From: Smithella sp.
GTDB lineage: Bacteria; Desulfobacterota; Syntrophia; Syntrophales; Smithellaceae
DNA length: 33,167 nt
Direction of reading: 5' to 3'
Assembly: GCA_012797505.1 (NCBI GenBank)
Contig: JAAZOZ010000033.1
Span: forward strand, 1-33,167
Shown: in pieces, positions 6,567-14,567 of the stretch
How positions within the stretch are numbered: position 1 is the stretch's first letter
Layout of the letters: the number at the start of each line of letters is the position of its first letter
The notes under the pieces: generated by a model
Told to the model about the DNA's origin: nothing
Database searches by the model: none
The model's input: only the letters and a program-made list of their open reading frames with translations
Position numbers and translations under genes: made by a program

Positions 6567-8560
6567 GACTCGCTCCCCTTGTCGTCTTTTTTATGCAAAA
6601 GTTGAATACGCAGCCTCGGAATCCGGGATGCCACCCGCGTTTCCGGATTGATCTCGTAGGCGCTTCTATAAGCTTTCAGCGCTTCAGGGTAAAGCCCTTT
6701 TTTCTCATAAGCGATGCCCAGGTTGGCGTAGATCTCGTCATCCTCGCGGTCGTATTTCAGAGCCTGCAAATAATTCTCAATGGCTTTATCCGGGTTTCCG
6801 GAAGCCAGCCAGGCATACCCCAGAGCGGCCCAGGAAGATGCCTTTTTGGGCTCCAGCTTTGATATTTTCTCATAATTTTTGATGGCTTGGGCGTATTTCT
6901 TCTCTCTCAGATAATGGTCGGCAAGAATGCTCAATATTTTTTTGTTTTGAGGCGATATTTTTTCGTAGGCGCGGACGGCGTCCTTTTCCCTCCCCAGCTT
7001 CGTGTAGGTAAACGCCAGATTGTAATACAGGGTCTGGTCTTTCGCCCCCAGCCGGAGAGCCTTTTCGTAATCTTCAGCCGATGCGGCGTATTGCTTCAGT
7101 TCGCCGCGGGCAAATCCGAGCCTGGCAAACACGGACGCCTGCTGCGGATGAATCCGCGACAGTTTTTCGTAATAACGGACGGCCTGGTCATACTGTTTGC
7201 TTTGAAAGGTCAGGTCCGCCAGACGCGCGAGCGCGTCAGCATCATCCGGATTGCTCTTCAGAACCCGGGTGTATTCCCGAATGGCTTCGGATGTTCTTTG
7301 TCTTTTTTCGTAGGCGGCGGCAAGATTGAAGCGGATCACCGGTTCGTCGGGCGACAGGGCCGCGGCCTTCTGCAGATGCTCCATTTCCTCCTTCGCTTTA
7401 CCCTGCGCGGCGTACGCCGTGGCCAGATTGGCATGCGCCGCCGCGTTTTTCGGATGGATGGCCAGAACGCGCGTATAGCTCTCGATCGCCTGTGCGTATT
7501 GCCCGCTCCTCAAATGCATATCGCCCATCGCCAGCCAGGCCGGGGCGGCATCGGGCGAATGGCTGATGATGAAGCGGTACTGTTCAACCGCCGCGTCGTT
7601 CCGGTGGGACTTCTCGAAGGCTTGGGCCAGCAAAAGCCGCACCGGATAATTTTCCGGATCCATTTTGACGGCCCGGGCGTAGCTTTCCACCGCCTGGTCC
7701 CACAGATTTTTGCGCCCGTAGGCGGCGCCGAGCATCGCCTGGGCTTCGGCATCCTGTGCCTGGATCCCCGTCAACCTGGTCAAAAGATCGATGGCGCGGT
7801 CGTCCTGGCCGAGCCGCACGCTGACGCGGGCCAATTCCTTCATCGCCGGGACATCGCCGGGGCTGATTCGCAAAATCTCTTCATACATTTTCGCGGCTTC
7901 CCCGATGCGGTTTTGCTGAAGATAGATGCCTGCCAGAATTTTGCGCACCCCCGCATCTTCTCGGTTCCGGGCAGCCACCTTCTTCAGGTACTCCTCCTGT
8001 TCGCCCGAATTGCCGCGGCTCTTTGCGAACCTCAGCCAATCCTGGGGGGTAAGGACCACCCGGACCGGCACAACGGCGATTTTGTCCCGCGCGGCATAGA
8101 CAACGATCTGATAAACGCCCGCGGTCTCAGTCCCTTCAGGAATTTCTCCGCCGGTGAGAAGGTTGTCCACCAGATCAATCCCGCGAAAGAGGACGCCGAA
8201 GGCATTGCGTTGGCTGCCAGCCCCCTCCAGAAACACCGTCACGGATTTTCCGCTTAGATCATCGCTGGCCACGGATTTGACCACGAATTCATCGCGATAG
8301 GTAACATCGAGCGTTTCACCTGCCTTGACGCGGAAATCGCTCGCGTTTTTCTCCATCACCAGACAATAAAAATGCGGCCGGTCTCCCAAAACGTAGTACG
8401 CAAACGCGTTGATCCCCCTTTGAACATAAAAGCCGGCCGTCCGGAAGGCCTGGGGGTAAAACGCCAGCAGCAAAAACAAAACCAGCGCCGCTGTCCCCGC
8501 CGCTGCAATGGCCGGAATTTTTTTGCCGAATCCGATTTTATACCCGGTTGATTTTCGCAA
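6563..8560 (-). CDS. Membrane-anchored TPR-repeat protein
   Basis: A 665-residue protein. One transmembrane helix (about 16-35, AIAAAGTAALVLFLLLAFYP) leads into a soluble domain of about 150 residues (FRVKAGETLDVTYRDEFVVKS) and then a long array of roughly a dozen tetratricopeptide repeats (about 190-650). Repeat signatures include AQAMLGAAYGRKNLWDQAVE, AHANLATAYAAQGKAKEEME and YANLGIAYEKKGLYPEALK. Such arrays are protein-binding scaffolds. With the membrane anchor, the TPRs probably face the periplasm. It starts at TTG 8560, 8 bases after an AAGAGG inside the xerD 3' end, and overlaps kdsA by 4 bases. The specific role is not known. Position next to Kdo/Lpt genes hints at envelope assembly. 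Confidence 0.82.
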   Translation of the reverse strand: MRKSTGYKIGFGKKIPAIAAAGTAALVLFLLLAFYPQAFRTAGFYVQRGINAFAYYVLGDRPHFYCLVMEKNASDFRVKAGETLDVTYRDEFVVKSVASDDLSGKSVTVFLEGAGSQRNAFGVLFRGIDLVDNLLTGGEIPEGTETAGVYQIVVYAARDKIAVVPVRVVLTPQDWLRFAKSRGNSGEQEEYLKKVAARNREDAGVRKILAGIYLQQNRIGEAAKMYEEILRISPGDVPAMKELARVSVRLGQDDRAIDLLTRLTGIQAQDAEAQAMLGAAYGRKNLWDQAVESYARAVKMDPENYPVRLLLAQAFEKSHRNDAAVEQYRFIISHSPDAAPAWLAMGDMHLRSGQYAQAIESYTRVLAIHPKNAAAHANLATAYAAQGKAKEEMEHLQKAAALSPDEPVIRFNLAAAYEKRQRTSEAIREYTRVLKSNPDDADALARLADLTFQSKQYDQAVRYYEKLSRIHPQQASVFARLGFARGELKQYAASAEDYEKALRLGAKDQTLYYNLAFTYTKLGREKDAVRAYEKISPQNKKILSILADHYLREKKYAQAIKNYEKISKLEPKKASSWAALGYAWLASGNPDKAIENYLQALKYDREDDEIYANLGIAYEKKGLYPEALKAYRSAYEINPETRVASRIPRLRIQLLHKKDDKGSES

Positions 8561-8564
8561 ACGT

Positions 8565-9452
8565 TCAGCCTCTTGGATGATATTTCCGGTGAATCTCTTT
8601 CAGGCGTTCCCGGGTGACGTGCGTATAAATCTGCGTCGTCGAAATGTCCGAATGGCCCAGCATCACCTGCACCGCGCGCAAATCCGCGCCTCCCTCCAGC
8701 AGGTGGGAAGCAAAGGAATGGCGAAATGTATGCGGATGCACATTTTTTTGCAAGCCCGCTTTTTGCGCATACCCCACGATGATTTTCCAGAGCCCCTGGC
8801 GGGTAAAGGCCCGGCCGAAGCGGTTCAGAAACAACACCTCCGTCGTTTTGGAACGGACGAACTTCGGTCTGGCTTCATCCACGTAGCGCCGCACAAAGTC
8901 ATAGGCCGTCCGGCCTACGGGCACCACACGCTCCTTGCCGCCCTTCCCCATGACCGCCAGAAAACCAACCTGCCAGTTGATGCTGTTCATGGAAAGGCTG
9001 ATCAGCTCCGTGACGCGAAGTCCCGTCGCGTAGAGCAGCTCCAGCATCGCCCGGTCCCGCAGACCCGACGGGGTCGAGTGATCCGGCCCCGACAGGATTC
9101 GGTTCATCTCTTCCCGGCTTACCGTATCGGGCAGACGCATCCAGACTTTGGCCAGTTCGATATGCGTCAGCGGTGATTCTTCCAGAACTCTTTCCTGCAG
9201 CAGGTAGTTATAAAAACCGCGAAGGGCCGCAAGGGCCCGGTTCATCGAATTGGCCGAAAGCCCTTCCGATTTGATCTGCACGAGAAAATCTACAACGGTT
9301 TGCGGGGCGACCGACCGCGCGTCAGAAATCTCCTTTTGCTCGAGGAAAGTCAAATAGCGTTTCAAATCGCGTCCATACGCTTCCAGCGTATTGCCGGACG
9401 CTCCTTTCTCGATCAGCAAATAACGATGATACCGGTTTAATAAATCCCGCAT
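8565..9452 (-). CDS. xerD: Site-specific tyrosine recombinase
   Basis: A 295-residue tyrosine recombinase of the XerC/XerD type that resolves chromosome dimers at dif with FtsK. The N-terminal SAM-like DNA-binding domain covers about 1-100 (SGNTLEAYGRDLKRYLTFLE). The catalytic set is complete: Arg146 in ATGLRVTEL, Lys170 in GKGGKER, His241 and Arg244 in HPHTFRHSFASH, His267 in MLGHSDI, and Tyr276 in IYTHV. Length and spacing are those of Xer proteins and not of phage integrases, and no att-like sites are seen. It heads the minus-strand run. The XerD rather than XerC label rests on overall pattern and is less certain. Confidence 0.9.
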   Translation of the reverse strand: MRDLLNRYHRYLLIEKGASGNTLEAYGRDLKRYLTFLEQKEISDARSVAPQTVVDFLVQIKSEGLSANSMNRALAALRGFYNYLLQERVLEESPLTHIELAKVWMRLPDTVSREEMNRILSGPDHSTPSGLRDRAMLELLYATGLRVTELISLSMNSINWQVGFLAVMGKGGKERVVPVGRTAYDFVRRYVDEARPKFVRSKTTEVLFLNRFGRAFTRQGLWKIIVGYAQKAGLQKNVHPHTFRHSFASHLLEGGADLRAVQVMLGHSDISTTQIYTHVTRERLKEIHRKYHPRG

Positions 9453-9555
9453 GGCATTTTTCTACGCAAAATGGATGCTGATGTAAAGATTTTTTGTTGA
9501 CATCCCGCGTCATCTTGTAGAAAGAATCAACATCGATGTTCAGGGAGGCGTGCCA

Positions 9556-10002
9556 ATGAAAAAAATCGTCATCGCCAGCGATCACGGAGCGGTTGATCTG
9601 AAAGAGAGGATTGTTGCCTTTTTGCAAAAGAAAAATTATGAGGTCACCGATCTGGGAACGCACGGCTGCGAATCCGTCGATTATCCGGACATAGCCGCGG
9701 CCGCCTGCCGTGAATTCCTCAAAGGCGGCTACGAATTCGGCATCCTGCTTTGCGGCACGGGTATCGGCGTTTCGATCGCCGCCAACAAAATCGCCGGCAT
9801 CCGCTGCGCTCTCGTGTGCGATTTGTTCAGCGCCGAGATGGCCAGGGCACACAATAACGCCAACTTCATCGCCTTCGGCGGAAGAATACGCTACGCCGCA
9901 ACGGTCGAGGAAATGATCGGGAAATTTCTGGACACAACGTTCGAAGGCGGCCGTCATGAACGAAGAATCGCCAAGCTGACCGCCCTGGAAAACAGCCGCT
10001 GA
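9556..10002 (+). CDS. rpiB: Ribose-5-phosphate isomerase B
   Basis: A 148-residue RpiB/LacAB-family isomerase that interconverts ribose 5-phosphate and ribulose 5-phosphate in the pentose phosphate pathway. Visible active-site features: Asp9-His10 in IASDHGA, Cys66 in LLCGTGIGVSIAANK, and His99-Asn100 in ARAHNNANFIAFGGR. These are at the same numbers as in the well-studied enterobacterial enzyme. The ATG at 9556 is preferred over the GTG at 9550 because AGGGAGG (9542-9548) is 7 bases from the ATG and only 1 from the GTG. It is transcribed divergently from xerD and ends convergently with the binding-protein gene. Confidence 0.95.
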   Translation: MKKIVIASDHGAVDLKERIVAFLQKKNYEVTDLGTHGCESVDYPDIAAAACREFLKGGYEFGILLCGTGIGVSIAANKIAGIRCALVCDLFSAEMARAHNNANFIAFGGRIRYAATVEEMIGKFLDTTFEGGRHERRIAKLTALENSR

Positions 10003-10009
10003 TCCGGGG

Positions 10010-10036
10010 CGCCGCGCGCTCCGGCGCGGGCGTTTT
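10010..10036 (+). terminator. Probable intrinsic terminator of rpiB
   Basis: CGCC-G-CGCGC pairs with GCGCG-GGCG around a TCCG loop (nine pairs, one bulged G), followed directly by TTTT at 10033-10036. It starts 8 bases after the rpiB stop, in the short convergent gap before the minus-strand gene that ends at 10042. Confidence 0.6.
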
Positions 10037-10041
10037 CCCGT

Positions 10042-10857
10042 TTATTTTGCGGTGATCCTGAACGTCCTCTCCAGCGGAGCTTCACTTTCCGGCCCGAACC
10101 ACTTGTCAAAGATTCGCTGGGCTTCGCCGCTGCGCTCCATCTCCAGAAGCGTCTGATTTACATAACGCAAAAAGGAGGTATGGCCTTTGCGCACCCCCAG
10201 ACCATAGGGCTCTCTGGAAATGCTGACTTTCGGAATTTCAAATACGCCTTTTTCGGCCTTCGTCAGAATGCCGGCCAGGATGGCCTCATCCGTCGAAACG
10301 GCGAAGATTTCCCTGTTCTGCAGCGCCAGAAAGGCCGGAACATAACCGGTGAAAAGCACGATCGACGCCGAGGGAAGGGACTTGCGGAGATTCGTAACCG
10401 ACGTGGTCTGATCCACGGTCCCGATCTTCTTGTTCTTCAGATCGCTCAGCCGCTGCACGGTTCCCTTGTGTACCAGAAACTTCTGGGCCGTGACAAAATA
10501 TGTATGGCTGAAGTCGATGAGCTTTTCTCTTTCCTTCGTTTTGGTCATGGTGGCCGCAACGATATCAACCCTGCCCTCCGTCAGGGCGTCAATCCGTTCA
10601 TTTTCCTCTCCGCTGAAAGGCGTAATCTCCAGACGGACGCCAAGCCTGCGGGCAATCGCCCGGACAAAATCCACGTCATACCCGCTGATTTCCCCCGTCT
10701 TGATGTCGGCCAGCGCGAAGCTCGGGGTCAGATCCTTGACGCCGGCCCGTAAAACGCCGCTTTTCCTGATGTTTTGCAGAGAGTCTTCCGCCTGGGCCAC
10801 GCAGCAGATCCCCGCCGCAAGCAATAGTATCGTGAACAGACATACGATCTTTTTCAT
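10042..10857 (-). CDS. Periplasmic amino-acid-type solute-binding protein
   Basis: A 271-residue family 3 extracellular solute-binding protein. It has a signal peptide (IVCLFTILLLAAGICCVAQA, cleavage near residue 23) followed by the standard SBP_bac_3 pattern: SGVLRAGVKDLTPSFA, GYDVDFVRAIARRLGV, GRVDIVAATMTKTKEREKL and DFSHTYFVTAQKFLV in lobe 1, then KNKKIGTVDQTTS and the return EMERSGEAQRIFDKWFG. It should capture a polar amino acid for an ABC importer. No permease or ATPase is adjacent; the nearest candidate transporter is at 13479-16840. Start ATG 10857 has GGAGG 6 bases upstream. It lies 28 bases after the HD-domain gene and is probably co-transcribed with it. Confidence 0.88.
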   Translation of the reverse strand: MKKIVCLFTILLLAAGICCVAQAEDSLQNIRKSGVLRAGVKDLTPSFALADIKTGEISGYDVDFVRAIARRLGVRLEITPFSGEENERIDALTEGRVDIVAATMTKTKEREKLIDFSHTYFVTAQKFLVHKGTVQRLSDLKNKKIGTVDQTTSVTNLRKSLPSASIVLFTGYVPAFLALQNREIFAVSTDEAILAGILTKAEKGVFEIPKVSISREPYGLGVRKGHTSFLRYVNQTLLEMERSGEAQRIFDKWFGPESEAPLERTFRITAK

Positions 10858-10885
10858 AGTTATCCTCCATCCTCCTTAAAAATAT

Positions 10886-11785
10886 TCATTCTTTCGTCAT
10901 GCGGGCGAACCTGCGCAGGTGATCCGTGTAATTCTCCCTGTGCAGGGTGACCACCCGGGCCAGATACGCCATATTTTTTTCAATGCTTTTGATGTAGAGA
11001 TCTTCATCAATGCCCCAGCGCTTTCGGAAATGAAATCGGGAAAACCGAAGCGTGTTGTCCAATTCCTCCGCGAATCGCTTCAGCGTCATCTGATAAAATC
11101 CCTGCGTCTTATCCAAAAGATCCAGCGGGCCGGCAAAGGTCGTGATGCCGGCCTCCGCAAATTCATCGAAGAGATCCGGCAGCTTTTCCAGATAATAACG
11201 ATCGGCCATCTGACCCAGAAGATCCGCCGTCCCCAGAATTTTCCCCAGCAGTTCAACCGTCGCGCCGCCAAACCGGATGGACTTCACCTGAGTGTTGAGC
11301 CCCGTGCACAGCAAAATGTCCCGAAATGAATCCAGATCGTTTTGGAACGCCGGATCATTGCGGTAATAGTCTTGAACAAAGGCGATGCTGCGGCTGATAT
11401 GAACCTGCGTGTATTTCGCCCCGGTCCCCTCCCGGTCGGAGGTTTGCTGAATATATCCGGTATCGTGCATCAGACCGCTGATGAATCCCATGTTCAGGTC
11501 TTTTTCGGAAAGCGATTGTCCGGCTTCCACGGCCCCGTGCATCAGGCGGGCGACGGCAAGCGTGACCGAAAGGGTATGGCTGAGATCGTGGTACCTCACG
11601 TTGCAGGAGCGATAGGACGGATAGTTTCCGCGAAAAAGGGCGATCACGTCCGAATAGGCCCGGTCAAAAGGCGCAACGTCAAACCGCGGAAACATCAGAC
11701 CGGCGATCGTATGGATTTCGTCCCGAACGGCTTTGGGGTCCCGGGTGTCCACAAGATTGGCCAGCTGCACGCGACAATCGTCCAT
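10886..11785 (-). CDS. HD-domain protein (metal-dependent phosphohydrolase-like)
   Basis: A 299-residue cytoplasmic protein. YHDLSHTLSVTLAV (His66, His70) and GLMHDTGY (His107-Asp108) give the H...HD metal-binding pattern of the HD superfamily, and a helical arrangement continues through KILGTADLLGQMADRYYLE. HD proteins hydrolyse phosphomonoesters or cyclic nucleotides; the substrate cannot be read from sequence. No GYP motif of the HD-GYP cyclic-di-GMP class is seen. Start ATG 11785 has GGGAG 6 bases upstream. Downstream by 28 bases is a periplasmic binding protein, a pairing that suggests a nutrient-linked signal. Confidence 0.75.
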   Translation of the reverse strand: MDDCRVQLANLVDTRDPKAVRDEIHTIAGLMFPRFDVAPFDRAYSDVIALFRGNYPSYRSCNVRYHDLSHTLSVTLAVARLMHGAVEAGQSLSEKDLNMGFISGLMHDTGYIQQTSDREGTGAKYTQVHISRSIAFVQDYYRNDPAFQNDLDSFRDILLCTGLNTQVKSIRFGGATVELLGKILGTADLLGQMADRYYLEKLPDLFDEFAEAGITTFAGPLDLLDKTQGFYQMTLKRFAEELDNTLRFSRFHFRKRWGIDEDLYIKSIEKNMAYLARVVTLHRENYTDHLRRFARMTKE

Positions 11786-12111
11786 CAGCGCTCCCCGTCA
11801 GCGGCGCCTCGCGCAGAGAAGTTTATGGTTCTCCGGTCTTGGCCCGTGATGCCCTGGGCCACGGCCGGCCGTTTTCCCGGCATCGCGCCGCTGATTCCAT
11901 GATGATGGCTGGCAATGTGACACATTTCTCCAAATTCATCAACGGATAAAGATGCTGAAGAGCAAAAATCAGGCCCGGCACCCGTGCAGGCGCGCTCCGG
12001 CGCTTTCCCCGCACCGAATTGCGTTTTGTTAAGATTTTGCTCTTGCCTCGGCCTGAAAAAAGCTTTAGATATGCGATCATCATCCGTGAACGGATTTCAC
12101 GCGAGGCGGCC
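11786..12111. other. Divergent intergenic region, no gene seen
   Basis: This is the 326-base gap between the divergent HD-domain gene and the PAS-LuxR gene. No supported coding frame was found. The right part is AT-richer and has a weak promoter-like pair for the plus strand, TTGCCT (12043-12048) and TAGATA (12066-12071) with a 17-base spacer. Neither element is strong. GC-rich short dyads occur near 11865-11890 without a T-run. Confidence 0.4.
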
Positions 12112-13383
12112 ATGAAAAAGAAAATCCCGGACAAAAATCTCCTCTCCAAGCCGGAAAAGAAAATGGCGGATCTGGAAAAAGCCGACGAAGAGCTCCGGAA
12201 CCTGGAGGAAACATACCGGCTGAGCTTTGAACAGGTGTCGGATGTCATTTTCATACTCGACACGAACCTCCGGATACTGAGCATGTCCCCCTCTGTGGAA
12301 ACAAACCTGGGCTATCATCCGGTCGAATTTGTCGGCAAACCGTTTGCCAGGATCAAAAATGTGATGGATCCCGGTTGCTTCGCACAAGCCAGTACCAAGC
12401 TGGCCTCCATCCTGGAGGGAAAAACCGTTGACCCATCGGACTATATCATCTTCGCCAAAGACGGAACCCTGCGACACATCGAAACCAACGCGACCCCCGT
12501 TGTGAAAAACGGGAGGCTCTTCTGCATCGTCTGCGTCGCGCGCGACATCACCAGGCGCAAGCGAATGGAAGAAAGCCTCCTTTCCGAGCGGAACTTCAGC
12601 CAAACCATCGTGGAAAGCATGCCGGGCCTGTTTTTCGTGCTGGATGAGCAGGGGAAATTTCTTCATTGGAATGACCATCTGAAAATCATGACCGAATATT
12701 CGGACACAGAGATCCGGGAGAGGCTGTTCACGGACATTCGCCCTGAAAGTCAGAAGGGCGCCGTCATGGAGCACATCCGGGAGATTTTTCGTCTTGGGGA
12801 GTTCTCCTGGGAGGCGGAAATGATTTTCAAAGACGGGACCCGCAAAATTTTCCGGCTCCATGTAAAGCGCATGTACTACGAAGGCCAGGCATGCATCGTA
12901 GGCACCGGCATGGACATCACCGATCAGAAGCGGGCCGAAAACGATCTGAAGCGGTTTGCCGAAAACCTGCAGGACGCCAACATCGCCCTGCGCGTTTTAA
13001 TGCAGCAGCGCGACGAAGACCAGAAGGACATTGAAGAGAAATTGCAGGCCAATGTGAATGATTTGGTTATTCCTTATTTGAAAAAGCTGAAGCAGGCCGA
13101 TCTGGAGGAACGCCATAAAAACCACCTCCAGATGCTGGAGCACAATCTGCGGGAGATCCTTTCCCCGTTCATGAAAAACCTTCATGCCGCGCACGCGAAC
13201 CTGACCTCCAGGGAGATCCAGATCATGGACCTGATCAAACAGGGGAAAAACAACAAAGAAATTGCCGCCATGCTGAACGCTTCGTTAAAAACGGTGGAAA
13301 CCCATCGGAACCATATCCGGAAAAAGCTCAACCTGGTCAATGCCGGGGTCAATCTCCGGTCCTGCCTTCTTTCCGTGTCGTAA
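12112..13383 (+). CDS. PAS-PAS-LuxR-type transcriptional regulator
   Basis: A 423-residue cytoplasmic protein. After a short coiled N-terminus (MADLEKADEELRNLEE) there are two PAS domains, about 33-150 (LSFEQVSDVIFILDTNLRIL, ending ARDITRRKRMEE) and about 155-280 (ESMPGLFFVLDEQGKFLHWN, ending GMDITDQKRAEND). Each has its PAC tail. A helical linker (about 285-345) precedes a LuxR/NarL-type HTH at the C-terminus (LTSREIQIMDLIKQGKNNKE, then LKTVETHRNHIRKKLNL). There is no receiver or kinase domain, so the signal is probably sensed directly by the PAS domains. The ATG at 12112 (GAGGCGG upstream) is chosen over an upstream in-frame start at 12019. It faces the ABC transporter genes and may control them. 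Confidence 0.85.
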   Translation: MKKKIPDKNLLSKPEKKMADLEKADEELRNLEETYRLSFEQVSDVIFILDTNLRILSMSPSVETNLGYHPVEFVGKPFARIKNVMDPGCFAQASTKLASILEGKTVDPSDYIIFAKDGTLRHIETNATPVVKNGRLFCIVCVARDITRRKRMEESLLSERNFSQTIVESMPGLFFVLDEQGKFLHWNDHLKIMTEYSDTEIRERLFTDIRPESQKGAVMEHIREIFRLGEFSWEAEMIFKDGTRKIFRLHVKRMYYEGQACIVGTGMDITDQKRAENDLKRFAENLQDANIALRVLMQQRDEDQKDIEEKLQANVNDLVIPYLKKLKQADLEERHKNHLQMLEHNLREILSPFMKNLHAAHANLTSREIQIMDLIKQGKNNKEIAAMLNASLKTVETHRNHIRKKLNLVNAGVNLRSCLLSVS

Positions 13384-13411
13384 CCGCCGGGGCGGGAGCG
13401 AAGACAACCTC

Positions 13412-13441
13412 GCGGCGCGGCCGTCCGGATAACCGCGCCGC
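13412..13441. terminator. GC-rich hairpin between convergent genes
   Basis: GCGGCGCGG (13412-13420) and CCGCGCCGC (13433-13441) form a perfect 9-bp stem with a 12-base loop. It lies in the 95-base gap between the convergent PAS-LuxR and ABC ATPase genes. No adjacent T-run, so it may act as a weak bidirectional terminator or an mRNA end stabiliser. Confidence 0.45.
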
Positions 13442-13478
13442 TGCCGCTTTGCCGTTTTGCAAAATCAGGCCTGCCTGA

Positions 13479-14567
13479 CTACAGGATAATTTTCAGTTGA
13501 TTGGCGAGGTCTCCGGCAACATACTCTCTTCTTTGGGCCAGTTTCCGGAGAAGAACCATGGACAGGTTGTCTTCCTCTTCGGCCTCGTCAAAGGGATTGT
13601 ATGGGCCGCCTGCGTAATGAAGGACGATCTCCACGGCGCCGCTTTCTTCGGAATAGCCGACCGTGACATCCAGGGTGACCGGATCCTCCTGACGGGCAAG
13701 CAGCTGGTTGATGATCAGCTCTTCCAGGATCAGCTGGATATGGAAGATCTGCTTTTCCGGAAGAAACTGTTTCCTGCAGAAGGTTTCAACTCCCGCGTTC
13801 AGGGCGTACAGATCAAACGTCCGGGAGCGGATTTCATACGAATAGGTTCTGATCTTGTGGACAAAATTCCTCGTCTTCTCCCGCACCGGCTGGTCGTATA
13901 TCTGCCGCGGCGTTCCTTCCTCGTAGATGACTCCCTCGTCCATATACAACACCCGCGTGGAAACGTCCCGGGCAAATCTCATTTCATGCGTAACGATCAT
14001 CATGGTCATGCCGTCGGCCGCCAGCTTGCGGATGACGGCCAGCACCTCGCTCACCATGGTCGGGTCCAGCGCGGACGTCGGCTCGTCAAACAGGACGATT
14101 TCCGGCTTCATGGCCAGGGCCCTGGCAATGGCTACCCGCTGCTTCTGTCCGCCCGACAGTTCATCGGGGTAGGCATATGCTTTTTCCGCCAGCCCCACCC
14201 GGGCGAGCAGCTTCATGCCTTCCGCAAAGGCCTCCCGCCGTCCCCTCTTCAAAAGATCGACCGGCCCGAGCATAATATTTTCGATCACCATCAGATGCGA
14301 AAAAAGATTGAAGGACTGAAACACCATGCCCATTTTCCGCCGGACCTGAAAGACATTGGTTTTCCGGTCGAGAAGATTTTCCCCGTCGATGACGATTTCA
14401 CCCCCGGACGGCATCTCCAGAAGATTGAGGCAGCGCAGAAACGTGCTTTTTCCGCAGCCGGACGGGCCGATGACGGAAATCACCTCGCCTTTGTCGATTT
14501 CCACATTCACATCTTTGAGAACAACCAGCCGGCCGAAGGCTTTGGACAAATGTCTGACGCTGATCAT
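13479..14567 (-). CDS. Polar amino-acid ABC transporter ATPase with C-terminal HATPase-like domain
   Basis: A 362-residue fusion. Residues 1-240 are a GlnQ/HisP-type ABC ATPase: Walker A GPSGCGKS (34-41), Q-loop FQSFNLF, signature LSGGQ (137-141), Walker B VLFDEP with Glu162, and H-loop His194 in THEM. From about 248 to 362 there is an extra domain patterned on RsbW/HATPase_c_2 proteins: ILEELIINQLL with Glu283 and Asn287 as the N-box, then HYAGGPYNPF where the G1 box should be, and LANQLKIIL at the end. The usual adenine-binding Asp of the G1 box and the G2 glycines are absent, so this part probably does not bind ATP normally. Its start overlaps the stop of the permease gene (14564-14567), which shows coupling. 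Sure about the ATPase, moderately sure about the tail. Confidence 0.87.
   Translation of the reverse strand: MISVRHLSKAFGRLVVLKDVNVEIDKGEVISVIGPSGCGKSTFLRCLNLLEMPSGGEIVIDGENLLDRKTNVFQVRRKMGMVFQSFNLFSHLMVIENIMLGPVDLLKRGRREAFAEGMKLLARVGLAEKAYAYPDELSGGQKQRVAIARALAMKPEIVLFDEPTSALDPTMVSEVLAVIRKLAADGMTMMIVTHEMRFARDVSTRVLYMDEGVIYEEGTPRQIYDQPVREKTRNFVHKIRTYSYEIRSRTFDLYALNAGVETFCRKQFLPEKQIFHIQLILEELIINQLLARQEDPVTLDVTVGYSEESGAVEIVLHYAGGPYNPFDEAEEEDNLSMVLLRKLAQRREYVAGDLANQLKIIL

Noticed and set aside
8565..9452. Tyrosine recombinase as integrase of a genomic island
   Set aside because: Length and motifs are XerD-like, it sits in a housekeeping gene run, and no tRNA or att repeats are nearby.
9497..9523. 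TTGACA ... TAGAAA as an rpiB promoter
   Set aside because: The spacer is only 15 bases and the -10 is poor. A promoter surely lies in this gap but I cannot place it with confidence.
9529..9540. AACATCGATGTT, a perfect 12-bp palindrome just before the rpiB ribosome site
   Set aside because: Several 12-bp palindromes are expected by chance in 33 kb, and there is no second copy nearby.
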